Positions 43,856 through 53,905 are shown, counted from the first letter of the stretch. The stretch is 64,000 nt of DNA from Polaribacter sp. Q13 (GCF_016858305.2 NZ_CP074436.1:3306001-3370000), one strand, 5' to 3'. The notes: a model not told the origin generated them from the sequence alone. Program-made: numbers and translations.

Positions 43856-44701
43856 ATGAAAAAAATAGTTGCAATTTTTAGTTTTCTGTTCTTAGTTAGT
43901 TGTCAGAATTTTGGTAGTTTAAAACTTATTTCAGACTTAGCTAAAGACTTAGGAGAAGTTTCTGGTACAGAAGTGGTTGCTAACTCTAATTTAATTTGGA
44001 TGCTAAATGATAGCGGAAACAAACCTAGAATTTATGGGGTTTCGGAGAGTGGGAAGATTATAAAAGAGATTACTATAAAAGCTAAAAATAACGATTGGGA
44101 AGATTTAACTTCTGATGAAGAAGGAAACCTCTATATTGGTGATTTTGGAAACAACGATAGTAAAAGAAAAAATTTAGTTATTTTAAAAGTAAAACAGAAA
44201 GATTTAAACAGTTCTAAAAAAATTGAAATAGAAAAAATTAAGTTTTCATATCCAAATCAAACGAAGTTTCCACCTAAAAAGAAACAACTTTTTTTTGATG
44301 CTGAATCTTTTTTCTACTATAACAATTCATTTTATATTTTTACTAAAAGTAGAGTAAAAAATGAGTTTGGTAAAACCTCTTTGTATCGAATTCCGGCTAA
44401 GGAAGGAAAACATGAAGCAGTATTTATTTCTGAATTTAATAATGGTAACGATATGGATTCTTGGATTACTTCTGCAGATATTTCTAAGGATGGAAGTAAA
44501 GTAGCGTTGTTATCTCCAGCTGCGGTTTTAATTTTTACAGATTACAAAAACGATGATTTTTTATCTGGAAAACTAACAAAAACACCTTTAAATCATCTAT
44601 CACAAAAAGAAGGAATTGCTTTTAAAAATAACAGTACATTATTAATTACCGATGAAAAAGCACATGGAGCTGGCGGTAATTTTTATGAACTTAAAATATA
44701 G
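43856..44701 (+). CDS. Lipoprotein with beta-propeller-like fold, function unknown
   Basis: A 281-residue lipoprotein; start placed at ATG 43856 rather than TTG 43853. The signal ends FLVSC (Cys17). The body has propeller-type blades: VVANSNLIWMLNDSGNKPRI, GISES-like linkers, DWEDLTSDEEGNLYIGDFGN, KQLFFDAESFFYYNNSFYIF, ITSADISKDGSKVALLSPAA and QKEGIAFKNNSTLLITDEKA. The DWEDL...GNLYIGDFGNN and EGIAF blocks are common to a bacterial family of unknown role, possibly phytase-/esterase-like, but no catalytic residues can be fixed. Monocistronic. Confidence 0.65.
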   Translation: MKKIVAIFSFLFLVSCQNFGSLKLISDLAKDLGEVSGTEVVANSNLIWMLNDSGNKPRIYGVSESGKIIKEITIKAKNNDWEDLTSDEEGNLYIGDFGNNDSKRKNLVILKVKQKDLNSSKKIEIEKIKFSYPNQTKFPPKKKQLFFDAESFFYYNNSFYIFTKSRVKNEFGKTSLYRIPAKEGKHEAVFISEFNNGNDMDSWITSADISKDGSKVALLSPAAVLIFTDYKNDDFLSGKLTKTPLNHLSQKEGIAFKNNSTLLITDEKAHGAGGNFYELKI

Positions 44702-44709
44702 TTTCATTT

Positions 44710-44808
44710 CTAAACCCCGTAACGCTCTTTTAATTTATCTACTAAATTAGTAGTGGTGTTGTTGTATGTAATATCTACAGCTTCGATAATGGGTTTTCTG
44801 CTCTTAAT
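44710..44808 (-). pseudogene. Short decayed coding remnant
   Basis: On the minus strand a 32-codon frame (ending ...AVDITYNNTTTNLVDKLKER-YGV then TAG) has protein-like composition but no start codon; a stop directly precedes it. The surrounding 275-bp gap (44702-44976) holds nothing else recognisable. It may be the C-terminus of a lost gene; the family is not identified. Confidence 0.3.
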
Positions 44809-44976
44809 TTAGATGCTTTTTATAAATAAGTTTCTATAATAGCAGGTCCTATTAAATAAGAAAGTATACATTTTAGTGTCCTTTCTTGTTTTTTAGATTA
44901 GATTTCTACTATATCAGAAATACGAAAACCAAAAATAATGTATAAATAGGGTGGTTTTATTTTTGGTAACCAGTGT

Positions 44977-45495
44977 TTACAAGTTACTTTTAAAATCTTT
45001 TATAAACTCGTCCCATTTCTTTGTTTTGTATAATTCATCAGAAAAATAGACTAATACTTTTTCCATCACTTCTTTATTTAAATAGCCCGGAATTCTATCT
45101 ATTAACTCTACTTCTTCAGACAAAAATAAGGTAGTAGGATACGACATTTTTCCATTCATTAAAGTAGCTGCTAGTTGATGATAACCACGCCTTCCTTCTT
45201 TTTGAAACTTAAACGTATGATCATTAAAAACAATATCTTTTTTGTCTTCACCATCTAGTTTAACGGCATAAAAGTTTTTATTTATATACTCGCCAATTGT
45301 TATATTAGAATAGGTGTTGAGGTCCATTTTTTTACAATAGCCACACCAATCCGTATATACATCTACTATAATAGGTTTCGGGTTCTTTTTGTTTAATTCA
45401 ATAGCTTCTTCAAAACCAAGCCATTTAATATTTTCTTGTGCATAAGTATTTATATAAAATATCGAAATTGCAATGAGTAATATCTGTTTTTTCAT
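44977..45495 (-). CDS. Secreted thioredoxin-fold protein with a CGYC active site
   Basis: A 172-residue periplasmic protein: signal peptide (MKKQILLIAISIFYINTYAQ), then a thioredoxin fold of the DUF255/thioredoxin_7 type with VDVYTDWCGYCKKMDLNTYS (CxxC), a KLDGEDKKDIVFNDH linker and the cis-proline loop MSYPTTLFLSEE. It probably reduces or forms disulfides in envelope proteins; partners unknown. The gene is alone, preceded on its strand by the MITE-like element at 45538-45666. Confidence 0.85.
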   Translation of the reverse strand: MKKQILLIAISIFYINTYAQENIKWLGFEEAIELNKKNPKPIIVDVYTDWCGYCKKMDLNTYSNITIGEYINKNFYAVKLDGEDKKDIVFNDHTFKFQKEGRRGYHQLAATLMNGKMSYPTTLFLSEEVELIDRIPGYLNKEVMEKVLVYFSDELYKTKKWDEFIKDFKSNL

Positions 45496-45537
45496 GCTTA
45501 ATAAGTCGTAATAATTTGGTCTAATTTACAAAAAAAA

Positions 45538-45666
45538 AGGTTGTCTAAAAAGTATTAAATCTTGTCATACTTCACTTGTTTCAGTATTTAAATTTACTGA
45601 ATTTCAGTACTCTTAAGAATCTAAAATAAATTTAGATTGACAAAAAACTCACTTTTTAGACAGCCT
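45538..45666. repeat. MITE-like element with terminal inverted repeats
   Basis: AGGTTGTCTAAAAAGT (45538-45553) and the inverted ACTTTTTAGACAGCCT (45651-45666) match at 15 of 16 positions and enclose 97 bp without coding capacity. The interior (45564-45641) is a second copy, in opposite orientation, of the GTCA-type element at 7156-7232. This size and structure fit a non-autonomous mobile element or a nested repeat; no transposase is nearby. Confidence 0.7.
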
Positions 45667-45691
45667 CTTTCATTATATATTTCTGTGAAGT

Positions 45692-47257
45692 TTATTTTAC
45701 TCCGTGCATTAATTTTTTAAATAAAGGTGTTAAGCTCATTACTAAAAGACCTGCAATTATAGGTACAAAAGTAAATATTAAAAAGAAAGTACTCATAGAG
45801 TATTTAGTTGTTATTTCATCAATCATTCCTCCCATAGAACCAGCTAATTTATTACCCATACCAACGGCAATATACCAAAGACCAAACATCATTGCTATCA
45901 TTTTTCCGGGTACTAATTTAGATACATAAGACAAACCAACTGGAGATAAACTTAACTCACCTAAAGTGTGAAGTAAATATGCTAAAATTAGCCAAATAAC
46001 ACTAACAGATGCTGTTTTTGCACCTTGAGGAATACTAGCAGAGCCATAAGCTAAGACTAAGAAACCTAATCCTAATAGTATTAATCCAACACCGAATTTT
46101 ATAGTTGCAGGTGGATTGTATTTGCTTTCCCAAATTTTAGAAAATAATGGAGCAAATGTTATAATAAAGAATGAATTTAAAATACCAAACCAAGAAGCAG
46201 GTATTTCCGTAGAAACTTCACTAAACTGGTTTTTTAGCATTGTAATTACGATAATCCAAATTATAGCAAAACTAATACCTAAAAAAGTATTTGATAAAGC
46301 GTATTTTTTAAAGGTTATTTTAAACAAACTAAATAAAACATAAGTAATAATAATTAACGGAACAATCGTAAGTAGTGTATTTGCTATTCTAAAAACAGTA
46401 GCAGCACTACCTTCTAGCACTCTATTAGTATAATCTTTAGCAAAAATAGTCATAGAACCACCAGCTTGTTCAAATGCAGCCCAAAAGAAAATAGTAAAAA
46501 ATGCTAAAATACCAACAACAATATATCGGTCTCTTTGCACATTATTTGGTACATCGTCATAACTTTTTTCATCTTTGTTAATTGCATCAGATAAATCAGC
46601 TACTTTACTAGGTTTTAGACCAACATTACCAAAAATACTTTGCGCAAAATAAAATTGTAACATTCCTAAGAACATAAAAATACCCGCTAAACCAAAACCA
46701 AAATGCCAACCATAGGTTTCACCTACATAACCACAAAGCATAATCCCTAAAAAAGCACCAGCATTTACACCCATATAAAAAATAGTAAAGGCTCCATCTT
46801 TTTTGTCTTGAGCATTTATATAAATACCATTAATGATTGAAGTAATATTTGGTTTAAAAAACCCATTTCCTGCAATTAATAAACCAATACCTACATATAA
46901 GGCCCAAGGAGTATCAAATGCCATGGATGCATGTCCAAGTGTCATTAATAAAGCTCCTATAACAACGGCATTTCTGTAACCCAAAATCCTATCGGCTAAT
47001 ATTCCTCCAATAATAGGGGTAAAGTACACCAACATGGTGTAAGTACCGTATAAACCTAAAGCTTCTTCTCTGCTCCAAGCCCAACCTCCATCTGTTAAAG
47101 ATGAAATTAAAAAAATAACTAATAATGCCCGCATTCCATAGTATGAAAAACGTTCCCACATTTCTGTGAAAAATAAAATAAATAAACCTGCGGGATGTCC
47201 TAGCAGTAATTTATTGTTCATTTCTGAACCTTCAAATCTGTATTTAGCTGTATTCAT
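45692..47257 (-). CDS. Proton-dependent oligopeptide transporter (POT/PTR2, MFS)
   Basis: A 521-residue inner-membrane MFS transporter importing di-/tripeptides with protons. Family marks: ILFFTEMWERFSYYGMRALLV (the E-x-x-E-R-F/S-Y-Y-G-motif on helix 1), GGILADRILGYRNAVVIGAL, IANT-like central region and the FYMGVNAGAFLG (PTR2 FFING equivalent). About 14 hydrophobic segments. It is the third gene of a peptide-use operon: DPP-IV-like peptidase, then two POT transporters (75-bp gap). The paralog upstream is the product of 47333-48892. Confidence 0.92.
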   Translation of the reverse strand: MNTAKYRFEGSEMNNKLLLGHPAGLFILFFTEMWERFSYYGMRALLVIFLISSLTDGGWAWSREEALGLYGTYTMLVYFTPIIGGILADRILGYRNAVVIGALLMTLGHASMAFDTPWALYVGIGLLIAGNGFFKPNITSIINGIYINAQDKKDGAFTIFYMGVNAGAFLGIMLCGYVGETYGWHFGFGLAGIFMFLGMLQFYFAQSIFGNVGLKPSKVADLSDAINKDEKSYDDVPNNVQRDRYIVVGILAFFTIFFWAAFEQAGGSMTIFAKDYTNRVLEGSAATVFRIANTLLTIVPLIIITYVLFSLFKITFKKYALSNTFLGISFAIIWIIVITMLKNQFSEVSTEIPASWFGILNSFFIITFAPLFSKIWESKYNPPATIKFGVGLILLGLGFLVLAYGSASIPQGAKTASVSVIWLILAYLLHTLGELSLSPVGLSYVSKLVPGKMIAMMFGLWYIAVGMGNKLAGSMGGMIDEITTKYSMSTFFLIFTFVPIIAGLLVMSLTPLFKKLMHGVK

Positions 47258-47332
47258 GTAAAAAAATTAAATTTATTTAAGAATAACAAATCTCATTAAG
47301 ATATAGTGTATGAAGTTTGTTATTTTGTTTTA

Positions 47333-48892
47333 TTAATTATCGGCTAATTCGAAACCTTCGTTGTCCTCCATTTTTGTTCCCTCGTTATCTTCTGCTCCAT
47401 GCGTTAAACGTTTTAGAGGTTTCAGTAAAGCAATAACGATCAATCCAAAAATTACGGTAAAAACTACGATTCCTGTAAAAATGGTGTATTCTCCAAACTG
47501 AGCTGATTTTTCACCTAAAATACCTGCTACTTTTCCTCCAAGCCCAGTAGCGGCAAAATATAATCCCATCATTAATGATGCATATTTTACGGGTGCTAAT
47601 TTGGTAACAAATGATAAGGATACAGGAGATGAAGATAATTCTCCAATGGTATGAAATAGATAAGCAAGAATTAACCATTGCATTCCAGAACTACCATTAG
47701 CCTCATACTCTCTTACGGCTAAGATCATAAAGACAAAACCTAGTCCCATGATAATAGTTCCTGTTGCCATTTTAAACAATGAGGATGCTTCTTTATTATT
47801 AAGTTTTCTTTTTGCCCAAATATTTGCAATCCAAACTGCGAACAAAATAATAAAACCAGCATTTAATCCTTGAAACATTGGTGTTGGTATTAAATAACCA
47901 AATAACATTCTATCTGTTTTCTGCTCTGTATAAACACTCATTAATCCTCCTGCTTGTTCAAATGCTCCCCAGAAAACAACCACTAATAGAAATGATAATA
48001 AAAGAACTAAGAATCTATCTTTCATAATTTTTGACTCTAAATCTTTATAAATCATCATTAGAAGTCCTATAACAAAAGATAAAAAGACAAAAAGAGCACC
48101 GTAACCCCAATGATCAACACCTTCTTTAGTATATCCAACATATAATGATATGATAATTAAAACGGTCATAATCCCTAAGTGTATAGGCGATTTAAAAATA
48201 TTACCAAATACTTTCCCTATAGAAACATCATTTTCTTTTTCTTTAACAGACATTTTATTACCTACATGAGTAATAAATTTTTGGCCCCAAATATATACAA
48301 GTAAACCAAGAATCATGGCAATTCCTGCAAGACCAAATCCTGCATGCCATCCCCACTTAGCAACAACTAAACCTATAAAGGTAGTTGCTAACAAAGAGCC
48401 TAAGTTAATACCGATATAAAAAATACTAAATCCTTTATCTCGTCTTATATCTCCTTTTTGATATAGACCTCCAACCATTGTAGAAATATTAGGTTTTAAA
48501 CACCCAACTCCGGCAATAATGAATAATAAACCAGTAAAAAATGCCCAATCAGCTTCAATAGCTAGAACACCATGTCCTATTGATAATAATATAGCTCCTA
48601 ACATTACAGTCTTTTTTTGCCCCAACACTTTGTCTGCTAGTATTCCTCCTGGAATAGATATAAGATACACCAACATTACATACCAACCATATAATTGATA
48701 GGCCTCAAGTTCAGTCCATTCTAAACCAGGACCATTCACATTTGAGGCTTGTGCAATCATGTAAATAACTAATATAGAGCGCATTCCGTAATAAGAAAAG
48801 CGTTCCCACATTTCTGTAAAAAATAATATATATAAACCTACAGGATGTCCAAATAGTTCTTTTTGGTGTGGTAGTTTAGCGGTATTACTCAT
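47333..48892 (-). CDS. Proton-dependent oligopeptide transporter (POT/PTR2, MFS), paralog
   Basis: A 519-residue POT transporter with the same marks as its neighbour: LYILFFTEMWERFSYYGMRS, IPGGILADKVLGQKKTVMLG, FSIFYIGINLGSLLA and the acidic C-terminal tail (EDNEGTKMEDNEGFELADN). The tail, absent from the downstream paralog, is cytoplasmic and of unknown role. It starts 12 bp after the peptidase stop codon, so co-transcription is nearly certain. The two paralogs probably differ in peptide preference (inference). Confidence 0.92.
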   Translation of the reverse strand: MSNTAKLPHQKELFGHPVGLYILFFTEMWERFSYYGMRSILVIYMIAQASNVNGPGLEWTELEAYQLYGWYVMLVYLISIPGGILADKVLGQKKTVMLGAILLSIGHGVLAIEADWAFFTGLLFIIAGVGCLKPNISTMVGGLYQKGDIRRDKGFSIFYIGINLGSLLATTFIGLVVAKWGWHAGFGLAGIAMILGLLVYIWGQKFITHVGNKMSVKEKENDVSIGKVFGNIFKSPIHLGIMTVLIIISLYVGYTKEGVDHWGYGALFVFLSFVIGLLMMIYKDLESKIMKDRFLVLLLSFLLVVVFWGAFEQAGGLMSVYTEQKTDRMLFGYLIPTPMFQGLNAGFIILFAVWIANIWAKRKLNNKEASSLFKMATGTIIMGLGFVFMILAVREYEANGSSGMQWLILAYLFHTIGELSSSPVSLSFVTKLAPVKYASLMMGLYFAATGLGGKVAGILGEKSAQFGEYTIFTGIVVFTVIFGLIVIALLKPLKRLTHGAEDNEGTKMEDNEGFELADN

Positions 48893-48904
48893 ATAATTAT
48901 TCTT

Positions 48905-51106
48905 TTATTTAGTTGATTTGTTACTTAAATTTTCGTCGATAAAGTTAGTCATTTTTGTGAACAAATTTAAACGAGTATTTCTTCCTTTATAAATTCCGTG
49001 TGTTCTGTCTGGTACAATAAACATATCAAACTGTTTATTGGCTTCAATTAAAGAGTTTATCATTCTATAAGAGTTTTGTACATGTACATTATCATCACCA
49101 GTTCCATGCACCAATAAGTATTTTCCTTTTAATTTTTCTGCATAGTTTATTGGTGAATTATCATCATAACCACTAGCATTTTCTTGCGGAGTTTGCATAT
49201 AACGTTCTGTATAAACAGAATCGTAAAAACGCCAAGAAGTAACAGGTGCGACCGCAATAGCTGTAGTAAAAATGTCATTTCCTTTTAAAATACAGTTTGT
49301 ACTCATAAAACCACCAAAAGACCAACCCCAAATACCAACGTTGTTTTTGTCGATATAAGAACGTGCTGCTAATTTTTTAGCCGCAGCAATTTGATCTTCA
49401 ACTTCATATTTACCCAATTCTTTTTGAGTCACTTTTTTAAAGTCAGCACCTTTAAAACCAGTTCCGCGTCCATCAACACAAACCACAATAATTCCTTTTT
49501 GAGCTAACATATTGTGCCAGTAATCATTGCTACCGTTCCAAGTATTTCCAACTTGTTGAGAACCTGGACCAGAATATTGAAACATTAATAAAGGATATTT
49601 CTTATTAGCATCAAAGTCTAACGGTTTCACCATCCACATGTTTAAATCGTTTCCGTTAATGTTGATGGTAGAAAATTCTTTCGGACTCATCTTATACGTT
49701 GATAGTCTTTCTTTTAAAGCATCATTACTTTTGATCACCTTTAACATTTTTCCTTTAGCAGTGTATAAAGAATAAATAGGTGGTGTTTCTGCTGATGAAT
49801 ACGTATTGATAAAGTAGTTTAAATTTTTACTGAAAGCAGCCGTGTTTTGCCCGTCTTTATTACTTAATAAGCTTTTATGTTTTCCGTTTAAATTAATGGA
49901 ATAAACACCTCTATTGATAGATCCATTTTCTACAGATTGATAATAAATAGTTTTTTTACTTTCGTTAAAACCATAATAGTTGGTTACTTCCCAATTTCCT
50001 TTTGTAATCTGGTTGATTAGTTTTCCACTGAAATCATAATGATAAATATGGTTGTAACCATCTTTTTCGCTAGTCCAAATAAAACTGTTATCGGCTAAAA
50101 AAGTAAGATTGTCTGTAATATCAATATATGCTTTGTCCGTTTCGTTAAGTAATAAAGTAGTATTAGCTTGTGCAGCATTCACTTTATATAAGTTTAAATT
50201 ATTTTGATGACGATTTAAAGTAGTTGCCACTAAAACATCTGCATCCTTAGACCATTTAATTCTAGGAATATATTCGTAATCACCTAAAGAAATTTTCTTA
50301 GTATTTTTTGATGCAAGTGTATACATGTGTAATGTTACAGCTGCATTTTTTTCTCCTGCTTTTGGGTATTTAAAAACTTGTTGTGTTGGGTATAATTGGG
50401 TGCCAACAATATCCATAGAAAAAGTAGGGACATTTGTTTCATCAAAACGTAAAAATGCTAAATGAGTTCCGGTTTTATTCCATTCAAAAGCTCTTACAAA
50501 AGCAAATTCTTCTTCATAAACCCAATCTGTAATTCCGTTGATGATTTCATTTATTTTTCCATCCGTAGTAACTTGAGTAATTTTGTTTGAAGCTACATTT
50601 TTAATAAAAATATTATTATCTTTTGCATAGGCTACATTTTTATTATCAGGAGAAAAAACAGGTTCTTGAATATCCTCTCCAATTAACGTCAATTCTTTAG
50701 AAGCAATATCATAGGCATAATAAGTTCCTTTCTTAGAATGACGATAAATTTGCTGGAAGTTAGTACCTAAAATTAGTTTTGTTTCATCATTATTAAAACT
50801 ATAAGAAGAGAAACTATTTAGCCCTTTTAAATCTGCACTATTTACAATTGTTTCAACTTTTTCTAAAGTTTTATAGCTGTATTTGTCTACTGTTACCGAT
50901 CTTGTTAATCTATTAAAATCTAAAACCGCATAAAAATCGCCATTCATAGAGTTTAAAGAATTCATTCTTTCTGCAGAAAACGTTCCGTTCCAGATTTCTT
51001 CTAATGTAATTTCTTTTTTGTTTAATGTTTGATTTGCATTTTGCTGTGAAAATGCTATACAACTAATTAATAGTAGAATAGTTGTTAGTGTTACTCCTTT
51101 TCTCAT
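48905..51106 (-). CDS. S9 family prolyl oligopeptidase, DPP-IV-like
   Basis: Start placed at 51106 (MRKGVTLTTILLLISCIAFSQ), 733 residues with a signal peptide; the frame is open to 51157. An N-terminal beta-propeller (about 40-470) covers a C-terminal alpha/beta-hydrolase with catalytic Ser in GIWGWSFGGFMS, Asp in HGTGDDNVH and His in DRTHGIYKG. The EEFAFVRAF segment supplies the two Glu that bind the substrate N-terminus in DPP-IV. It releases X-Pro dipeptides in the periplasm, which fit the two POT transporters encoded directly downstream: a coherent peptide scavenging operon. Confidence 0.92.
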   Translation of the reverse strand: MRKGVTLTTILLLISCIAFSQQNANQTLNKKEITLEEIWNGTFSAERMNSLNSMNGDFYAVLDFNRLTRSVTVDKYSYKTLEKVETIVNSADLKGLNSFSSYSFNNDETKLILGTNFQQIYRHSKKGTYYAYDIASKELTLIGEDIQEPVFSPDNKNVAYAKDNNIFIKNVASNKITQVTTDGKINEIINGITDWVYEEEFAFVRAFEWNKTGTHLAFLRFDETNVPTFSMDIVGTQLYPTQQVFKYPKAGEKNAAVTLHMYTLASKNTKKISLGDYEYIPRIKWSKDADVLVATTLNRHQNNLNLYKVNAAQANTTLLLNETDKAYIDITDNLTFLADNSFIWTSEKDGYNHIYHYDFSGKLINQITKGNWEVTNYYGFNESKKTIYYQSVENGSINRGVYSINLNGKHKSLLSNKDGQNTAAFSKNLNYFINTYSSAETPPIYSLYTAKGKMLKVIKSNDALKERLSTYKMSPKEFSTININGNDLNMWMVKPLDFDANKKYPLLMFQYSGPGSQQVGNTWNGSNDYWHNMLAQKGIIVVCVDGRGTGFKGADFKKVTQKELGKYEVEDQIAAAKKLAARSYIDKNNVGIWGWSFGGFMSTNCILKGNDIFTTAIAVAPVTSWRFYDSVYTERYMQTPQENASGYDDNSPINYAEKLKGKYLLVHGTGDDNVHVQNSYRMINSLIEANKQFDMFIVPDRTHGIYKGRNTRLNLFTKMTNFIDENLSNKSTK

Positions 51107-51251
51107 TGTAGACCTTGGGATTTGATAAAAGTTTGCCAAGTTTACGGAAAAATCCATAAAAAATATCTTAAAAAAGGAGAAAACTTAGATATCCCTTAAT
51201 GTTTTAACAGTTTCACTTATCTTTGTTGCTGATAGTTTTATACCCAAATGA

Positions 51252-52979
51252 ATGAGCAAACTTATTTCTGGTTTTTCTAAGTTAACGAAAGATGAAAAGA
51301 TTACGTGGTTAACTGAAAATTATTTCCATAATAAACACGAAACAGAAGAAATTATAAAACAGTATTGGAATGACAATAGTGATTTACAACAATTACACGA
51401 TGATTTTATAGAAAATACAATTTCTAATTTCTACATGCCTTTTGGTATTGCACCAAATTTTGTAATTAATAATAGAACTTATGTGATTCCTATGGTTGTA
51501 GAAGAAAGCTCTGTGGTTGCTGCAGCTTCTTTGGTAGGTAAGTTTTGGAGCACCAGAGGTGGTTTTAAAACGAAGGTTATTGGTACTACTAAAATTGGGC
51601 AAGTCCATTTTATGTATGCAGGAGATAAAAGGGAACTTGAATCGTATTTTAATAAAAATAAAACGGAATTATTTGCCGCAACGGCTTCCATTACTAAAAA
51701 TATGGAAAAACGTGGCGGTGGAATTTTAGATATAAAATTAGTTGATAAAACTGATAAATTAGAAAATTATTACCAACTGCATGCAACCTTTGAAACGAAA
51801 GATTCAATGGGTGCAAATTTTATAAACTCTTGTTTAGAAGCCATTGCTAAAAAGTTTGAAAAAGACGATGTAGAAATTGTAATGAGCATTCTTTCTAACT
51901 ATGTTCCAGAATGTTTAGTAAGAGCAGAAGTGAGTTGTACAATTGAAGAATTGGGAGGCGAAAACCCACAGAAATTTGCAGAGAAATTTTACCAAGCAAT
52001 AAAAATTGCAGAAATAGAACCTTATAGAGCGGTAACGCATAACAAAGGAATAATGAACGGAATTGATGCTGTTGTTTTGGCAACAGGTAACGATTTTAGA
52101 GCGGTGGAAGCCGGTGTACATGCCTACGCTTCAAGATCCGGACAATATTCTAGCTTGTCTCATTGTACTATTGATGATGGGATTTTTAAATTTTGGATTG
52201 AAATTCCGTTAGCTCTAGGAACTGTTGGTGGTTTAACAGGTTTACATCCATTAGCAAAATTATCGTTAGAAATGTTGCAAAAACCATCTGCTAGAACTTT
52301 AATGCAAATTATGGCAGCAGCAGGTTTGGCACAGAACTTTGCAGCCTTAAGAGCTTTAACTACTAAGGGAATTCAGCATGGACACATGAAAATGCATTTG
52401 CAGAATATCTTAAATCAATTTAATGCTACAGAAGAAGAAAAAGAAATAGTTACTGCTTTTTTTGATAAAAAAACGGTGACACATTCTGCAGTGGTAGAAA
52501 AAATAGATGAGTTACGGAAACCGACCATTAATTGGATTGATTTTTTTGATAAAAATTTGGTACGTTCTAAATTATCTAAGATTGATGAAAACTCAAAACC
52601 ACTTTTCGGTAAGATGAATGGGCAACAAATGATAGAACATTTAAGCTTTTTATTACAAATTTCTAATGGCAAAGTAGCTGCAGATTATTATGTTTCTGAT
52701 GAAAAATCAGCAAGAAGAAAACCTTTTTTAAATACAGAAGGTGAATTGCAAGTAGGATTTAAAGCACCTCTGTTGTCTGAAGAACCAAATGCCTTAAAAT
52801 TTAATTCTGTGGGTAAAGCAATAAAGGATTTATTCATTCAAATAGATGCTTTTAAAATTCATTTTGAAACAGCTAAAGCTGAAAATCATCCATTTTTTGG
52901 AGAATTAGATTATGCTTATTGGCAAAAATTTCATGTAAAACATTTTACACATCATTTTAAACAATTTGGATTGGTATAA
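51252..52979 (+). CDS. Class II HMG-CoA reductase fused to a DUF1569/DinB-like C-terminal domain
   Basis: A 575-residue protein. Residues 1-430 are a class II (NAD(H)-type) 3-hydroxy-3-methylglutaryl-CoA reductase: ENTISNFYMPFGIAPNF, VVEESSVVAAAS (catalytic Glu), NGIDAVVLATGNDFRAVEAG (Lys-Asp region), LGTVGGLTGLHPLAKLSLEM and the His in GIQHGHMKMH. It makes or uses mevalonate; with the kinases and decarboxylase in this window it must feed isoprenoid synthesis. Residues about 440-575 are an additional domain with KMNGQQMIEHLSFLLQISNG and YWQKFHVKHFTHHFKQFG, a DUF1569/DinB-like four-helix bundle. Usual family length is about 430, so this is a fusion. Overlaps the next gene by one base. Confidence 0.9.
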   Translation: MSKLISGFSKLTKDEKITWLTENYFHNKHETEEIIKQYWNDNSDLQQLHDDFIENTISNFYMPFGIAPNFVINNRTYVIPMVVEESSVVAAASLVGKFWSTRGGFKTKVIGTTKIGQVHFMYAGDKRELESYFNKNKTELFAATASITKNMEKRGGGILDIKLVDKTDKLENYYQLHATFETKDSMGANFINSCLEAIAKKFEKDDVEIVMSILSNYVPECLVRAEVSCTIEELGGENPQKFAEKFYQAIKIAEIEPYRAVTHNKGIMNGIDAVVLATGNDFRAVEAGVHAYASRSGQYSSLSHCTIDDGIFKFWIEIPLALGTVGGLTGLHPLAKLSLEMLQKPSARTLMQIMAAAGLAQNFAALRALTTKGIQHGHMKMHLQNILNQFNATEEEKEIVTAFFDKKTVTHSAVVEKIDELRKPTINWIDFFDKNLVRSKLSKIDENSKPLFGKMNGQQMIEHLSFLLQISNGKVAADYYVSDEKSARRKPFLNTEGELQVGFKAPLLSEEPNALKFNSVGKAIKDLFIQIDAFKIHFETAKAENHPFFGELDYAYWQKFHVKHFTHHFKQFGLV

Positions 52980-53905
52980 TGAATTTTTATTCAAACGGAA
53001 AATTATTATTAACAGGAGAATATCTTGTTTTAGATGGCGCAAAATCTTTGGCAATTCCAACTAAATTTGGACAAGATTTAGTCGTGGAAAGAATAAAAGA
53101 ACCAGAGATTATTTGGGGGAGTTTTACACATACAGGAGAATGTTGGTTTGAGGCTGTTTTCGATTTAAAAAAACTACGTTTGAAAAATTGTACCTTCAAA
53201 TCTGATAAAGAAGGAAGCGGAGAAGTAATTGCCGAAACGTTGTTAGATATTTTAAAAGAAGCTAAAAACTTAAATCCAGATTTTTTAGCAGCAGAAAACG
53301 GATATGTTGTAAAAACAAACCTTACATTTCCAAGAAATTGGGGATTAGGAACTTCATCAACATTAATAAATTCTGTTGCTTCTTGGGCAAAAGTAGATGC
53401 TTTTAAATTATTATGGAATTCCTTTAAAGGAAGTGGTTATGATATTGCTTGTGCACAAAATGATATGCCAGTTTTTTATCAAATTAAGGATAAAGAACCT
53501 ATCGTTGAACCAATTGAATTCAACCCGAGTTTTAAAGAGAATTTGTTTTTTGTACATTTAAATCAGAAACAAGATTCTAAAGAAGGAATTGCAAAGTTTA
53601 GAGAAAGCAATATCAATTTTGATAAAGAAATAAAAAGAATTTCAGAAATTTCTGATGCATTTTTAAAAATAAAATCATTAGAAGAATTCGAAAAATTAAT
53701 AGTTGAGCATGAACAAATTATCAGTTCAATTATAAAACTAAAAACAGTTAAAGAAAAATTGTTTCCAGATTATTTTGGAGCGATAAAAAGTTTAGGAGCT
53801 TGGGGAGGAGATTTTGTGTTAGTAACAGGAAATCCAGAAACACCAAGCTATTTTAAAAATAAAGGATTTGAAACCATATTGACTTACAGTCAGATGGTTT
53901 TATAA
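52979..53905 (+). CDS. GYDIA family GHMP kinase
   Basis: A 308-residue GHMP-type kinase with the family-name motif SGYDIACAQND. Other marks: GKLLLTGEYLVLDGAKSLA at the N-terminus and the ATP loop PRNWGLGTSSTLINS. Its ATG overlaps the HMG-CoA reductase stop codon (TAATG), so both are made together; this suggests it is the phosphomevalonate kinase or another mevalonate-pathway kinase of flavobacteria, which lack a recognisable PMK here. The substrate is inferred from the neighbour and the presence of separate genes for mevalonate kinase and diphosphomevalonate decarboxylase at 61.5-64 kb. Confidence 0.88.
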   Translation: MNFYSNGKLLLTGEYLVLDGAKSLAIPTKFGQDLVVERIKEPEIIWGSFTHTGECWFEAVFDLKKLRLKNCTFKSDKEGSGEVIAETLLDILKEAKNLNPDFLAAENGYVVKTNLTFPRNWGLGTSSTLINSVASWAKVDAFKLLWNSFKGSGYDIACAQNDMPVFYQIKDKEPIVEPIEFNPSFKENLFFVHLNQKQDSKEGIAKFRESNINFDKEIKRISEISDAFLKIKSLEEFEKLIVEHEQIISSIIKLKTVKEKLFPDYFGAIKSLGAWGGDFVLVTGNPETPSYFKNKGFETILTYSQMVL

